Origin: an uncultured Lachnospiraceae bacterium
GTDB lineage: Bacteria > Bacillota > Clostridia > Lachnospirales > Lachnospiraceae
Reading direction: 5' to 3'
Length of the DNA stretch: 64,000 nucleotides
NCBI GenBank assembly: GCA_947650005.1
Contig: CANSTU010000008.1
Span: 1 to 64,000, forward strand
The number at the start of each line of letters is the position of its first letter. Within the stretch, counting starts at the first letter, position 1. Under the pieces are notes generated by a model. The model was not told where the DNA came from, made no database searches, and saw only the letters and a list, made by a program, of their open reading frames with translations. Below, piece by piece: positions 24,236-33,636 of this stretch. The translations under genes and the position numbers were made by a program.

Positions 24236-25084
24236 ATGAGAGGGATTCTGAGGATTTATCGGTTGATAAGAGGGTTTGCAAGACAGATGAACCGGGCAAA
24301 TGTGAATGCATATGCTGCCAGCACCGCCTTTTTTATCTTTCTCTCCCTAATCCCCATGATCATGCTGGTCTGCTCCGTCCTTTCCTATACCCCGCTTCTG
24401 AAGGAATCGGATCTGATGGAGGCGGTACGGATCCTGCCGTCCACGGTCTATCCCCTTTTTCTCGTGCTGATTGAAAGTATTTATGACAGTACCTTCGGGA
24501 TGATCAGCGTAACGGCCATCGTGACTGTCTGGTCGGCGGGAAAGGGCGTACTGGCGCTGATGCGGGGATTGAATGCCATGAATGGGGTGGTGGAAGACCG
24601 GAACTATCTGCTGCAAAGGGTGATGGCTTCCTTTTACCTGATCGTGTTCCTGGCCATGGTGGTTTTCCTGCTGACCGTGATGGTATTTGGAAACCTCCTA
24701 GCGGATATGATCGTGCGGCATGCGCCGCGGATGGAGGATCTATTTCAATTCTTTCTCCATTTCCGGGGGATTTTTTCCTGGTGCATCATGGCGCTGATCT
24801 TTACCGTAATGTATACCTTTATTCCCAACTGTAGGATGAAATTCGTCCACCAGATTCCCGGGGCTGTTTTTTCCGCCACTGCCTGGAACGTATTTTCCTG
24901 GGGATTTTCCATTTATGTACAGCATTTTAACGGATTTGACATGTACGGCAGTCTTACTACGATTATTATTGTGATGCTGTGGCTGTATTTCTGCTTTTAT
25001 CTGCTCCTGATCGGAGCCCATATCAACCGGTTCCTGGAGCCGTTTAGGCGGATGAAGAGCAGATATAGGAGACACGGGATGTGA
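24236..25084 (+). CDS. YihY/BrkB family inner-membrane protein
   Basis: A 282-residue polytopic protein with about six membrane segments, including STAFFIFLSLIPMIML and the conserved WSAGKGVLALMRGLN. It belongs to the YihY/virulence factor BrkB family (once misnamed RNase BN), of unknown function. It begins 17 nt after the SpoIID-like stop, so both are probably one transcript ending at 25083-25118. Confidence 0.85.
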   Translation: MRGILRIYRLIRGFARQMNRANVNAYAASTAFFIFLSLIPMIMLVCSVLSYTPLLKESDLMEAVRILPSTVYPLFLVLIESIYDSTFGMISVTAIVTVWSAGKGVLALMRGLNAMNGVVEDRNYLLQRVMASFYLIVFLAMVVFLLTVMVFGNLLADMIVRHAPRMEDLFQFFLHFRGIFSWCIMALIFTVMYTFIPNCRMKFVHQIPGAVFSATAWNVFSWGFSIYVQHFNGFDMYGSLTTIIIVMLWLYFCFYLLLIGAHINRFLEPFRRMKSRYRRHGM

Positions 25085-25118
25085 AAACAGGAGGCCAAAG
25101 ATGCTTCCTGTTTTTAGA
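25083..25118 (+). terminator. Terminator after yihY
   Basis: AAAACAGGA and TCCTGTTTTT flank the loop; the stem overlaps the stop codon. Confidence 0.7.
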
Positions 25119-25130
25119 TAAGGGGTTGTG

Positions 25131-25460
25131 CTAACTGCATCGTCCGTCTTTCGCCTCCTTAATCGTGCCGAGGGTTAACTTTGCATAATCAACACATTCC
25201 TCCAGCGGTATCCAGTCTGATTTAATCTTACGGATAGCCATTTATTTTTCTTTATTCTCTTCGGTTTCTTTTCTCATATCCTGCATCATTTTACACATAG
25301 AAACCATTTCTTCTTTATCTTGATTCAAATGCCTTGCTCTTTTTGCGCCTGAGCCTGCATCTGATCTCTGAATTTCCAAATTAAATTCTTTATTTGCGCT
25401 TTCGATTGTATCGAAATCAAAAACAACGGAACATCCCTGCAGATTCTTACAGGAAATAAG
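25131..25460 (-). pseudogene. Truncated PD-(D/E)XK (Rpn/transposase-type) nuclease
   Basis: On the minus strand a reading frame gives LISCKNLQGCSVVFDFDTIE, then EFNLEIQRSDAGSGAKRAR, the hallmark of the Rpn-like nuclease family. It then jumps to NQDKEEMVSMCKMMQDMRKE, an in-frame TAA, and MAIRKIKSDWIPLEECVDYA, which resembles the family C-terminus. About 120 internal residues are missing, the N-terminus is lost and a stop interrupts it. Base composition is more AT-rich than its surroundings. Confidence 0.7.
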
Positions 25461-25469
25461 AGGAGGGGT

Positions 25470-25797
25470 ACCCCTTGGGAGAACTGGACTCTTACCCAGA
25501 TGATGGGATTGCAGAAGAATAGGATATGGCAGAAAACAGCCAGCCGCCGCGTGTTCCCGGGATAATCAACGTGAGACCGGACACCGGCGATACGCAGAAT
25601 ATCCGAAGACAATCTGCCCACTCCTCCCGGAACTGACTGTTTCTTCCATTATATCCCCGGAAAGGCCGGAATGCAAGAAAAAAGAGGGGCATAATAGGGG
25701 ATACGTATGAATGGTTCAGCGGTTTCTTAGGCCTCACCCGTCCCGTCCCGTAACACATCGCCCCGTCTCCTTGCCTTCCTAGCGCCCTCTCACTTTT
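25470..25797. other. Intergenic stretch before spoIIGA, no gene seen
   Basis: About 330 nt without a convincing ORF or hairpin. A minus-strand frame across it lacks family features. Confidence 0.4.
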
Positions 25798-25873
25798 TGT
25801 CGAAACCCCGCGGCGGATACCCGTACTATCCTGCACCATTCGACAGAAAAAACAAGGGGCAGGCCTTTATAAT
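25798..25873 (+). promoter_or_regulatory. spoIIGA promoter with two Spo0A boxes
   Basis: TGTCGAA at 25798-25804 and, inverted, TTCGACA at 25839-25845 match the 0A box TGNCGAA. A TATAAT at 25868-25873 has the second box 22 bp upstream, over the -35 position, as in the Spo0A-activated spoIIG promoter of B. subtilis. Confidence 0.75.
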
Positions 25874-25899
25874 GAACCCATACCTATAGGAGGTGAGAG

Positions 25900-26760
25900 G
25901 TGAGGTACATTATATATATAGACCGCCTGTTTGCGCTGCAGGCGGCACAGACCCTGGCGCTCCTCCTCTTAACGGGCATGTTTCTGCGAGGTTATGGGGC
26001 GGCTGCGCCCAGGTCGTTTCTGCGGATGATCCTATATTCCGGAATGGAAGCGCTCTTTTTTTGCGGCGTATTCCTTCTGCCGGGAATGGATGGCAGGGTG
26101 AAAAATCTGCTGTTTGCGGCAGGGACGCTGCTCCTGTTAGCCGTGGTATTTCGGATTCGTACCCCGGGCCTTTTTTTTCGGGCTGTCATCCTTTTTCACG
26201 GGGCTGCCTTTCTTCTGGGAGGAATCATGTACGCCTGGACAGGGATGATCGGAAGCCGTATCACGGCCCATACGCTGCCCGCAGCCGTCTGTGCCATAGC
26301 GAGCGCAGCCGTCATCGTCCTGGTATGGAAATGGGAGAAGGAACGGAAGGAAAAACTGCTGGTGACCGTGGAACTTGTGGAAGGAAATGTGCGGGTGGTG
26401 ACGCTGGCTCTTATAGACAGCGGAAACAGTCTGTACGATCCCGTGAGCGCCAGGCCAGTGAGCGTGGTGGAACGAACGGTGCTGGAGGGCAGGATCCCTT
26501 TGAACCGGCCGGAAAAGTTCCGCTTGGTTCCGTATCATACCTTGGGCGGCCGGGGCGTGATGCAGGCAATTGAGGTCGCAGAAATGAGAGTGAAAAGAGA
26601 AGGACAGGATATCCTGATTGAAAAAGCATTGTTGGGGCTGTACGACGGCGAGATTACCCAGGAGGGGACTTATCGCATGATCCTGCATCCTGCAATGCTG
26701 AAAACCGGAGGAATGAGAAATGATATTAAAAGTAGCAATACCCGGAAAAATACAGTTTAA
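25900..26760 (+). CDS. spoIIGA: Sigma-E processing peptidase SpoIIGA
   Basis: A 286-residue protein. Five hydrophobic segments fill residues about 1-145, then a cytoplasmic aspartic-protease domain with [12 protein letters not shown] (Asp173), which cleaves pro-sigma-E after asymmetric septation. GTG start with GGAGGTGAG just upstream. The sigE start codon lies inside its 3' end (41-bp overlap), so the pair is translationally coupled. Expression is probably Spo0A-dependent. Confidence 0.92.
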   Translation: MRYIIYIDRLFALQAAQTLALLLLTGMFLRGYGAAAPRSFLRMILYSGMEALFFCGVFLLPGMDGRVKNLLFAAGTLLLLAVVFRIRTPGLFFRAVILFHGAAFLLGGIMYAWTGMIGSRITAHTLPAAVCAIASAAVIVLVWKWEKERKEKLLVTVELVEGNVRVVTLALIDSGNSLYDPVSARPVSVVERTVLEGRIPLNRPEKFRLVPYHTLGGRGVMQAIEVAEMRVKREGQDILIEKALLGLYDGEITQEGTYRMILHPAMLKTGGMRNDIKSSNTRKNTV

Positions 26761-27457
26761 AATGATACGCAGGGAGCCGGGCTTCTTCCTGTCCAGCCAG
26801 GGGGATATCCACTATATCGGCGGGGCGGAAGTGCTTCCGCCGCCGCTGGAAGCGGATAAGGAAAGCGAGATCATAGGGGATCTGGGAACGGAATATGAGG
26901 ATGAAGCCAAAAGCATCCTGATCGAACATAACCTGCGCCTGGTGGTATACATAGCAAAGAAATTCGACAATACCGGCGTGGGAGTGGAGGATCTGATTTC
27001 CATAGGAACCATAGGCCTGATCAAATCCATCAATACCTTTAAGCCGGATCGGAACATCAAACTGGCCACCTATGCTTCCCGGTGTATCGAAAATGAGATC
27101 CTTATGTACCTGCGCAGGAACAATAAGACCCGTATGGAGGTATCCATTGACGAACCGCTGAACGTGGACTGGGACGGAAACGAACTGTTGCTTTCCGACA
27201 TCCTGGGAACGGACGAGGACGTGATCTCCAGGGATTTGGAAAACGAGGTGGAACGCCGTCTTCTGATGAAAGCCATCGGTAAACTATCTGACCGGGAAAA
27301 GACCATTATTAACTTAAGATTCGGCTTGAACGCCCCTGATGGACGGGAAATGACGCAGAAGGAGGTGGCCACCCTTTTGGGAATTTCCCAGTCTTATATT
27401 TCCAGGTTGGAAAAAAAGATCATGAAACGCTTGAAGCGGGAAATGATAAAAGAATAG
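26720..27457 (+). CDS. sigE: RNA polymerase sigma factor SigE (mother cell)
   Basis: A 245-residue sigma-70 family protein with regions 2 ([47 protein letters not shown]), 3 and 4 ([20 protein letters not shown]). The first residues ([18 protein letters not shown]) are a hydrophobic pro-sequence of the kind removed by SpoIIGA. It directs early mother-cell transcription. GGAGG lies 10 nt upstream, inside spoIIGA. Confidence 0.95.
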   Translation: MILKVAIPGKIQFKMIRREPGFFLSSQGDIHYIGGAEVLPPPLEADKESEIIGDLGTEYEDEAKSILIEHNLRLVVYIAKKFDNTGVGVEDLISIGTIGLIKSINTFKPDRNIKLATYASRCIENEILMYLRRNNKTRMEVSIDEPLNVDWDGNELLLSDILGTDEDVISRDLENEVERRLLMKAIGKLSDREKTIINLRFGLNAPDGREMTQKEVATLLGISQSYISRLEKKIMKRLKREMIKE

Positions 27458-27550
27458 CTCCCCGCCAGATTTTACCTTTTCCGATGAGGTATATTTGGGC
27501 CGGAATGTGAGAACTCTCTAAAGTAGTAAATCCAAAGGAGGGTTCCGGCA

Positions 27551-28330
27551 ATGGCACTGAATAAGGTGGAAATCTGCGGCGTAAATACGTCAAAGCTGGC
27601 GGTGCTTACGAATGAGGAAAAAACGCAGCTGTTTGAGCGGATCAATGCAGGGGATGAGGAAGCGAGGCAGCAGTACATCAAAGGCAATCTGCGCCTGGTG
27701 CTCAGCGTGATCAAACGCTTTTCCAACAGCAACGAAAATGTGGATGACTTATTCCAGATCGGCTGTATCGGCCTGATCAAGGCAATCGATAATTTTGATT
27801 CCACTTTGAACGTGAAATTCAGTACCTATGCTGTGCCCATGATCATCGGAGAGATACGCCGGTTCCTTCGGGATAACAATGCGATTCGAGTGAGCCGCTC
27901 CCTGAAGGATACGGCTTATAAAGCCATCTATGCCAGAGAAAACCTGATGAAGAAGAACCAGAAGGAGCCCACCATCGCGGAGGTGGCATCGGAGATCGGC
28001 ATTTCCAAGGAGGATGTGGTCTATGCCCTGGATGCCATCCAGAACCCCATGAGCCTGTATGAGCCAGTCTATACGGACGGCGGCGATACGCTCTATGTGA
28101 TGGATCAGATCAGCGACAAAAAAAATAAAGAAGAGACCTGGGTGGAAAATCTCTCTCTCAGCGAGGCCATGAAACGCCTGAACGAGCGGGAACATGAAAT
28201 CATCTCCCTGCGTTTCTTCGAGGGGAAGACCCAGATGGAAGTGGCAGAGATTATCGGTATATCCCAGGCGCAGGTATCCAGATTGGAAAAAAATGCCCTC
28301 AAGGTGATGAAGAATTATTTAACGGCATAA
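27551..28330 (+). CDS. sigG: RNA polymerase sigma factor SigG (forespore)
   Basis: A 259-residue sigma factor beginning MALNKVEICGVNTSKLAVLT, the SigG-specific N-terminus, with region 2 (GNLRLVLSVIKRF, DDLFQIGCIGLIKAIDNFD, KFSTYAVPMIIGEIRRFLRDN) and region 4 (EVAEIIGISQAQVSRLEKNA). It drives late forespore genes such as gpr. AGGAGGG lies 9 nt upstream. LPE copy C begins 22 nt after the stop codon. Confidence 0.95.
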   Translation: MALNKVEICGVNTSKLAVLTNEEKTQLFERINAGDEEARQQYIKGNLRLVLSVIKRFSNSNENVDDLFQIGCIGLIKAIDNFDSTLNVKFSTYAVPMIIGEIRRFLRDNNAIRVSRSLKDTAYKAIYARENLMKKNQKEPTIAEVASEIGISKEDVVYALDAIQNPMSLYEPVYTDGGDTLYVMDQISDKKNKEETWVENLSLSEAMKRLNEREHEIISLRFFEGKTQMEVAEIIGISQAQVSRLEKNALKVMKNYLTA

Positions 28331-28351
28331 ACGAAAGAATGCGGGAAAAGC

Positions 28352-28626
28352 AGGAATCGTCCGTCCGGCCATTCACATGCCCGCAGGAGCCCGGCGAAGC
28401 GATCTTGGGACACGACAGACGGCCATATCCTGTTTTGGGGCGCATTTTGCGCCATGTAGATGAGACCTGCTTCCCTGGAAAGCCGTTGCTAGACAGGGAA
28501 GCGGCTAGGGCTCATCGGAATGCCTGGCGCAATGGCGCCCCAAAACAGGATATGGCCGTCTGTCGTGTCCCAAGATCGCTTCGCCGGGCTCCTGCGGGCA
28601 TGTGAATGGCCGGACGGACGATTCCT
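28352..28626. repeat. LPE copy C: long palindromic element
   Basis: Arms 28352-28443 and 28535-28626 are perfect reverse complements over 92 bp. The 91-nt core (28444-28534) is in the same orientation as copy A and differs from it at few positions. It lies between sigG and the ATPase gene. Confidence 0.95.
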
Positions 28627-28635
28627 ACGGCGAAA

Positions 28636-28759
28636 GATTGTAACTTCGTTTTAAATTCATGATTTGGGTGCGTGCCCTGTGCGCGGATGGGTATCAGGCT
28701 GAAAGTTAAAATTTTCAGCCTGATGATTTGTATGTACGCTTTGGCGCGCGGATGGATCT
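28636..28759 (+). promoter_or_regulatory. Z leader element, two modules
   Basis: Module 1 has ATGATTTGGGTGCG, TGCCCTGTGCG and CGGATGGGTA. Module 2 has the long CAGGCTGAAA/TTTTCAGCCTG hairpin, ATGATTTGTATG, TACGCTTTGGCGCGC and GGATGGATCT before the ATG at 28760. Confidence 0.65.
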
Positions 28760-29683
28760 ATGATTGACATGCGTGGAAGAATCGGGTATATTTTGAAAAA
28801 AGAGACGCGAGGATGGCTGCGCATGATTTATTTATCCGGTTTTCATTTTCCGCATGAAGAGCAGGAATACGATTTTTCCCTGGGGCAGAAGCGAACCTGC
28901 TACGATACGTATTATCCTTTTTTCGTTCTGTCCCGCCACCATCTCTCCGTGCTGGATTTCGAACCGGTCACCATTCTTTACGGAGGGAATGGTTCGGGCA
29001 AGACCACAGCTCTGAACGTGATTGCCGAAAAGCTGGGCTTGGCGCGGGACACGCTCTATAACCGTTCCAATTTTTTTGAAGACTACACGAAAATGTGCGG
29101 CTGCGACATCCGAACGCGGATTCCGAAGAACAGCAGGATCATCACCAGCGACGACGTGTTCGATTTCATGCTGAATCTACGGAGCATCAACGACGGGATC
29201 GACAGGAAGCGGGAAGAACTGCTGGAAGACTATCTGGACGCCAAATATAAGAATTTCCGCATGCAATCCTTGGAGGATTATGAGAGGCTCAAGAAGGTGA
29301 ACCTGGCCCGGAGCAGCACCCAGTCGCGTTTTATCCGAAAAAGCCTGCAGGACAATGTGCGGGAGCATTCCAACGGAGAAAGCGCATTTCTGTATTTTTC
29401 GGAAAAAATACAGGAAGACGGCCTCTACCTACTCGATGAACCGGAGAACAGCCTTTCCCCCAATAAACAGCAGGAGCTGTTGAAATTCTTGGAGGATTCG
29501 GCGCGGTTTTTCGGCTGCCAGTTCATCATTGCCACCCATTCCCCGTTCCTTTTGTCCATGCGTGGAGCGAAAATATATGATTTGGATGAGGAAACGGCAG
29601 ATGTGAAGCGATGGACTGAACTCGCAAACGTGCGGGCTTACTATGAATTTTTCAAAAAGTATGAAAGAGAATTTGGATGCTGA
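28760..29683 (+). CDS. AAA/ABC-type ATPase (RecF/SMC-like, AAA_21)
   Basis: A 307-residue ATPase with Walker A GGNGSGKT (75-82), an ABC-type signature HSNGES and Walker B LYLLDEPENSLSP, then an ATHSPFLL switch. No transmembrane or nuclease domain is attached. Such stand-alone proteins are common and poorly characterised; some act with partner nucleases, but the neighbours (sigG, ylmC) do not suggest a defence system. A later ATG at 28823 is an alternative start. Confidence 0.75.
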   Translation: MIDMRGRIGYILKKETRGWLRMIYLSGFHFPHEEQEYDFSLGQKRTCYDTYYPFFVLSRHHLSVLDFEPVTILYGGNGSGKTTALNVIAEKLGLARDTLYNRSNFFEDYTKMCGCDIRTRIPKNSRIITSDDVFDFMLNLRSINDGIDRKREELLEDYLDAKYKNFRMQSLEDYERLKKVNLARSSTQSRFIRKSLQDNVREHSNGESAFLYFSEKIQEDGLYLLDEPENSLSPNKQQELLKFLEDSARFFGCQFIIATHSPFLLSMRGAKIYDLDEETADVKRWTELANVRAYYEFFKKYEREFGC

Positions 29684-29865
29684 CGGGCTTCCCAATGTTA
29701 AAGGCCGCAACGGGCGCAGGAACGGTTCTCCAGCTCCTTTTGCCCCGCGGCGCCTTTCTAATCTGTCACAGCCTGCTTCGCCTTACCGGAAACCATTTTT
29801 ATTTCCGGCATATGATAGAAATAAGAAAAGAAGGCTGGGTGAGCCCGGCGGAGTACGAGGAAAGG

Positions 29866-30102
29866 ATGCTTTACTCCGAATTGAAATGTAAGGAAGTCAT
29901 CAACCTTAGGGACTGCAGGAAACTGGGGCGGGTGAGTGATTTTGAATTTGACGAATGCAGCGGCTGTATCTGCAAGCTGATCGTGGGCGGAGGAGCGAAA
30001 TGGAAGAACCTGTTCGGCTGCGATGAGGAACATATGATCTGTTATAAAGATATCAAACAGATCGGCCCGGACATAATAATCGTGGATTTGCCCTGTGACT
30101 GA
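29866..30102 (+). CDS. YlmC/YmxH family sporulation protein (PRC-barrel)
   Basis: A 78-residue protein (MLYSELKCKEVINLRDCRKL, then GRVSDFEFDECSGCICKLIV) of the YlmC/YmxH family, a small PRC-barrel fold encoded near sigE-sigG in Firmicutes. The function in sporulation is unclear. The ATG at 29866 has GAGG 5 nt upstream; longer in-frame upstream sequence is not conserved in type. A strong terminator lies 105 nt downstream. Confidence 0.85.
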   Translation: MLYSELKCKEVINLRDCRKLGRVSDFEFDECSGCICKLIVGGGAKWKNLFGCDEEHMICYKDIKQIGPDIIIVDLPCD

Positions 30103-30207
30103 TGGGATGACCGGAGGCAGGGGCGCGCCGAGAAGCTGGCGCAAAACTACACGTGAACGATGAACTAAGATAAAAGACGGATGCAAATAACTCGACAATC
30201 CCATTCC

Positions 30208-30261
30208 AGCAGGCCTTCTGTTTTAGAAAATGTTTTTCTAGACAGAAAGCCTGCTGTTTTC
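30208..30261 (+). terminator. Strong terminator after ylmC
   Basis: AGCAGGC-TTCTGT-TAGAAAA pairs with TTTTCTA-ACAGA-GCCTGCT, followed by GTTTTC. Confidence 0.85.
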
Positions 30262-30380
30262 ATATGACCCATGTCATCCCATAGCCTGAAGCGACGTCTC
30301 GACAGAAAGCCGGGAAGGTGTTAAAATGGGAGATGTAATTTTAGAAAACGAATTCAATGACCTAGGGAAAAGAGGCTGCG

Positions 30381-31364
30381 ATGATCTATAAATGTAAGAG
30401 CTGCGGGGGAAATGTGGTGTACGACCCGGAGAGAAAACGGATGCACTGTCCGTATTGCGACGGGGTGGATACTCAGGAGCAGGAGGCAGGAAAGGGAATG
30501 GAAACCTGCTCGAACTGTGGCGCTCCGGTGAAGGCCGGGAATTACCGCAGCGCGGTGAAGTGCGAGTACTGCGGACACTATACGATCTTTGAGGAAAGGG
30601 TGGAAGGGAAGTATAGGCCGGGCCGGATCCTTCCTTTTAGGCTGGGGAAAAAGGCGGCGACGGCCCGGATGGAGGAGGAGTGCAAAAGAAGAATTTTCTC
30701 TCCGGAGTCCTTCCTTTCGGAAAGCACCTTGGAAAAGATGGAAGGCAGTTATATCCCTTTCTGGCTGTATGATATGACCGCAGACTGTAGTTACAGCGGT
30801 ACAGGTACTCGGATTCGTGTGTGGACCAGCGGGGATACGGAATATACGGAGACCTCCTATTATCAGGTAAATAGGGAGATGGAAGTGGAATATCAAAAAC
30901 TGCCGGTGGATGCTTCTATAGAGATGGACGACGGGATCATGGATCTGATGGAGCCATATCAATATAAGGAACTGACCGGATTTTCGCCGGAATACATGTC
31001 GGGATTCTTGGCGGAGGTGTACAATCATTCCGCCCAAGAATTGGCTCCCCGGGCGGAGGAAAAGGCCAGGGAGAGCGCGAAAGCCATGCTTCGCCAGACG
31101 CTGGAGGGATATTCCGCGCTGGTTCCTTCCCATGAAAATATTTCCTTGCAGAGGGGAGAAGCTTGCTATGCGCTTCTGCCGGTATGGTGGTATCGGTATC
31201 AGTATAAGGGAAAGGATTATGACTTCTTTGTAAATGGACAGACGGGAAAAGTGGTGGGGCACTCGCCCATTTCAAAGGCGCGGGTGGCCGCCTATGGCGG
31301 GACTTTTTTTGCCTGCCTGTCTGCGATTCTTCTGTTGGTGAGAGCGATTTTGGAGGTGCTATAG
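30381..31364 (+). CDS. Zinc-ribbon membrane-anchored protein
   Basis: A 327-residue protein. Four CxxC pairs (YKCKSCGG, HCPYCDG, TCSNCGA, KCEYCGH) form two zinc ribbons in the first 65 residues. The middle domain contains SYIPFWLYDMTA and a YxxxxVPxxD-like beta region, and one C-terminal membrane helix (TFFACLSAILLLVRAI) follows. It is encoded 3 nt upstream of a TPM-domain gene. This pair is frequent in Clostridia; the function is unknown. Confidence 0.75.
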   Translation: MIYKCKSCGGNVVYDPERKRMHCPYCDGVDTQEQEAGKGMETCSNCGAPVKAGNYRSAVKCEYCGHYTIFEERVEGKYRPGRILPFRLGKKAATARMEEECKRRIFSPESFLSESTLEKMEGSYIPFWLYDMTADCSYSGTGTRIRVWTSGDTEYTETSYYQVNREMEVEYQKLPVDASIEMDDGIMDLMEPYQYKELTGFSPEYMSGFLAEVYNHSAQELAPRAEEKARESAKAMLRQTLEGYSALVPSHENISLQRGEACYALLPVWWYRYQYKGKDYDFFVNGQTGKVVGHSPISKARVAAYGGTFFACLSAILLLVRAILEVL

Positions 31365-31367
31365 GCG

Positions 31368-32264
31368 ATGGCGGATATAGACTGGAAAAAATTTTTATCC
31401 TATTTCAAATTTTATTTTCTGTTGATCGCCATCCTGGCGGTTGTTCTGGCGGCTCTGTCGGTGTGGAAGAAGGGCGGGACTCAGTTTGTCCGGTCCAATA
31501 CGGAATGCGATACGTCGGAACGTGTTTTTGACTACGGGGAAGTGCTAACCGAGGCGGAGGAAGAATCCCTGCGACGTCTCATCGCCCAAAGGGAAGATGA
31601 GACGGGGTGCGATATCGTTCTCGTCACGTTGGACGAATCTCTGGAGGAGTATGCAAAAGGGTATGAGGCGCAGCTAGGGCCCCTGGCGCCTTATGAGTAT
31701 ACTATGGTATATGCGGACAACTTCTATGATGAACACGGCTTTGGCTATAATAAGCGATGGGGCGACGGCGTGGTGCTGGTGGATAACTGGTATCGGGAGG
31801 CGGACGGAAGAGTATATTCCTGGCTTAGCACCTGCGGAAGGGCGGAAGGGCGGTTTTCTTCCGATATGATCGATTCCCTGCTGAACGAGGCGCTTCGGAA
31901 TGTGGATGATGATCCTTATGGCGCATACAAAAAATATGTGAACCTGTTCGCAGGAATGATGTCCGGGCAGGGCGGTTTGGCAGGACGTATTCCCGTTTAT
32001 GCGCCCCTTCTGGCAGCCGGGATTGCAGCGGCCGCGTACATAGGGATCAACATAGGCTCCAATAAAGGGACGAAAACGGTGGCGGCGAATACTTATGTGA
32101 CGGGAAATGCGCCTCGGATGAAGAGGCGGGAGGATCTTTTTCTTCATAAGAAAGTGACCCGGCGCCATATCGAAAGAAAAAGTGGAGGCGGAGGCGGGGG
32201 AGGAGGCGGCCACCATACTTCCAGCGGAGGCGTTTCCCATGGAGGAGGCGGGCACAGCAGATAG
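31368..32264 (+). CDS. TPM domain-containing membrane protein
   Basis: A 298-residue protein. A membrane helix (about 15-33) is followed by a TPM (TLP18.3/Psb32/MOLO-1) domain (DYGEVLTEAEEESLRRLIAQ, DIVLVTLDES, WGDGVVLVDNW) outside the membrane, a second helix about 208-225, and a Gly/His-rich C-terminal tail of the kind seen in TPM proteins. The plant homologue acts as a phosphatase in photosystem repair; the bacterial role is unknown. It is cotranscribed with the zinc-ribbon gene and ends at a terminator. Confidence 0.8.
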   Translation: MADIDWKKFLSYFKFYFLLIAILAVVLAALSVWKKGGTQFVRSNTECDTSERVFDYGEVLTEAEEESLRRLIAQREDETGCDIVLVTLDESLEEYAKGYEAQLGPLAPYEYTMVYADNFYDEHGFGYNKRWGDGVVLVDNWYREADGRVYSWLSTCGRAEGRFSSDMIDSLLNEALRNVDDDPYGAYKKYVNLFAGMMSGQGGLAGRIPVYAPLLAAGIAAAAYIGINIGSNKGTKTVAANTYVTGNAPRMKRREDLFLHKKVTRRHIERKSGGGGGGGGGHHTSSGGVSHGGGGHSR

Positions 32265-32273
32265 GGCCTGCAA

Positions 32274-32310
32274 CGAAAAAGCCTGGCGCGAAAGGCGTCA
32301 GGCTTTTCTA
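32274..32310. terminator. Bidirectional terminator
   Basis: AAAAGCCTGGCGC and GGCGTCAGGCTTTT flank a GAAA loop. It lies between convergent genes, and the stem overlaps the end of the minus-strand gene. Confidence 0.85.
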
Positions 32311-33224
32311 TTGCAGGCTTTTTTGTCAGGATCGTCAGCTGCCGGCAAGACGGGCTGTTCAAAGGACGCCTTATAGGCGGCCCTGCCCTGAAAAGAGCGC
32401 GTTTCCGCTGCCTGTGCTTCCGCCGCTTCCTGCAATTTCTCCATCTTCTGTTTTTCTTTACCGCTCCACTCCATTTCCGCTTCCTGCTTCTCCTTTCTAT
32501 GCTGCCAGGCGGCTGCCTGTGCCTGTCTGGTGTGTGCCTCGTTTCCGGCCGCTGCTGCGCTCCGTTCGCCTGCCCAAGTATGATTCGTAGGCTGTCTGCC
32601 GTCAGCTGCAAGGGCCACCGGGGACAAGGGTTCTGGCTGGGCTGGAAGTCCTGGAATCGCAGCCGCAAGGCTGAGTTCTGACGGGGAGGAAAGGATGGGA
32701 TAATAGGTCGTATCCCCTGGCCCCATTCGGCCGGCAATGGAAGCAGCTTTGGCATAGGCCCGGATACGGGCAGTCTCTTCTTCTTCCCTGCGCCGTTCCT
32801 TTTCCAGCCTGGCTTTCTTCGCCTGTTGCCGTTCCTTTTCCAGCCGCTTCTTCGTGGCCTGACGCCGTTCCTTTTCCAGCCTCCGGTCGATTTCCTGCTG
32901 TCGCTCGCGCAACTTTGCCGCCTTTTGCTGCTGCTCCAGGGCCATGTATCGGGAATAGAGCTCGGGCGCATATTTGCGTAAGAATTGCTTTTCCTCCGCA
33001 GTAAGCCGTCCGCCGGATCGTATTTTATTGCGGATGGCAGCAAGCTTCCGCCGGACAGAATGGGAGGATGCGTCGCTTTGAGGCGCGGAAACCTTCTGGC
33101 TGCGGGCAGTCTCCTGACTTTGGCGGTACATGGCGAGGAGATACGCCGCGTCCCGAGACGGAGAGAGCAGGATTCCTTTGTCAGTTTTGGTCTGTCCATT
33201 GCCGGTTGTGATATCTGTACCCAT
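32298..33224 (-). CDS. Coiled-coil hypothetical protein, 308 residues
   Basis: A soluble protein, very rich in Glu, Arg, Lys, Gln and Ala. A conserved-looking block (RRKLAAIRNKIRSGGRLTAE, then EKQFLRKYAPELYSRYMALE) precedes a long heptad-like coiled coil of RLEKERRQ repeats. The C-terminal third is low complexity. No enzyme motif is visible. The start at 33224 follows AAAGGGGGAG; the upstream open frame to 33542 has no ribosome site and contains repeat-like DNA. The function is unknown. Confidence 0.6.
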   Translation of the reverse strand: MGTDITTGNGQTKTDKGILLSPSRDAAYLLAMYRQSQETARSQKVSAPQSDASSHSVRRKLAAIRNKIRSGGRLTAEEKQFLRKYAPELYSRYMALEQQQKAAKLRERQQEIDRRLEKERRQATKKRLEKERQQAKKARLEKERRREEEETARIRAYAKAASIAGRMGPGDTTYYPILSSPSELSLAAAIPGLPAQPEPLSPVALAADGRQPTNHTWAGERSAAAAGNEAHTRQAQAAAWQHRKEKQEAEMEWSGKEKQKMEKLQEAAEAQAAETRSFQGRAAYKASFEQPVLPAADDPDKKACNRKA

Positions 33225-33447
33225 GGATCTCCCCCTTTCCATGATACTTCGCCTAATGGTCTTATTCGGACATGAAACAAGATAGAATGGACTAGCCGTT
33301 GCGTGAATAACGGTCGCTGATACTTGCTTCCATGTTATATTATATATTTCGGTTGAAAAAGGGTTATAGTAAGGGGAAGGAAAACTTTTTTTGTCTCGCA
33401 TGTTGAAAGGCAGGGAGGATTTCATATATAATAGAAGCTGTGAGATA

Positions 33448-33587
33448 AGTTTGAAGCTTCGTTGCGAACCCTTTATCGGCAGCAGTATCGTAAAATATCC
33501 TGCGATAGGCAGAAGTATAAGGTTGAAAAAAGGCGCTTTCAACCTCCTTGATTGGAGTGTGCGTTAAGGCACGCAGATGGGGCAATG
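33448..33587 (+). promoter_or_regulatory. Z leader element with short leader ORF
   Basis: A first, degenerate module has TTGAAGCTTCGTT. A full module (33520-33582) has GGTTGAAA/TTTCAACC, TCCTTGATTGG, TGCGTTAAGGCACGCA and GATGGGG. It precedes not the main gene but a 35-codon ORF (33585-33692) that overlaps the MBL gene out of frame. Confidence 0.55.
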
Positions 33588-33636
33588 ACGAAAAGGAAAA
33601 GTGCACCTACGGCATTTTACATAAGGAGGAAATGTG

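Noticed and set aside
28760..29683. Defence-island ATPase
   Set aside because: Walker and signature motifs fit, but no nuclease, reverse transcriptase or other effector gene is adjacent; neighbours are sporulation genes.
32298..33542. 414-residue version of the coiled-coil protein
   Set aside because: The extra 106 N-terminal codons have no ribosome site and lie over promoter-like and leader-like DNA.
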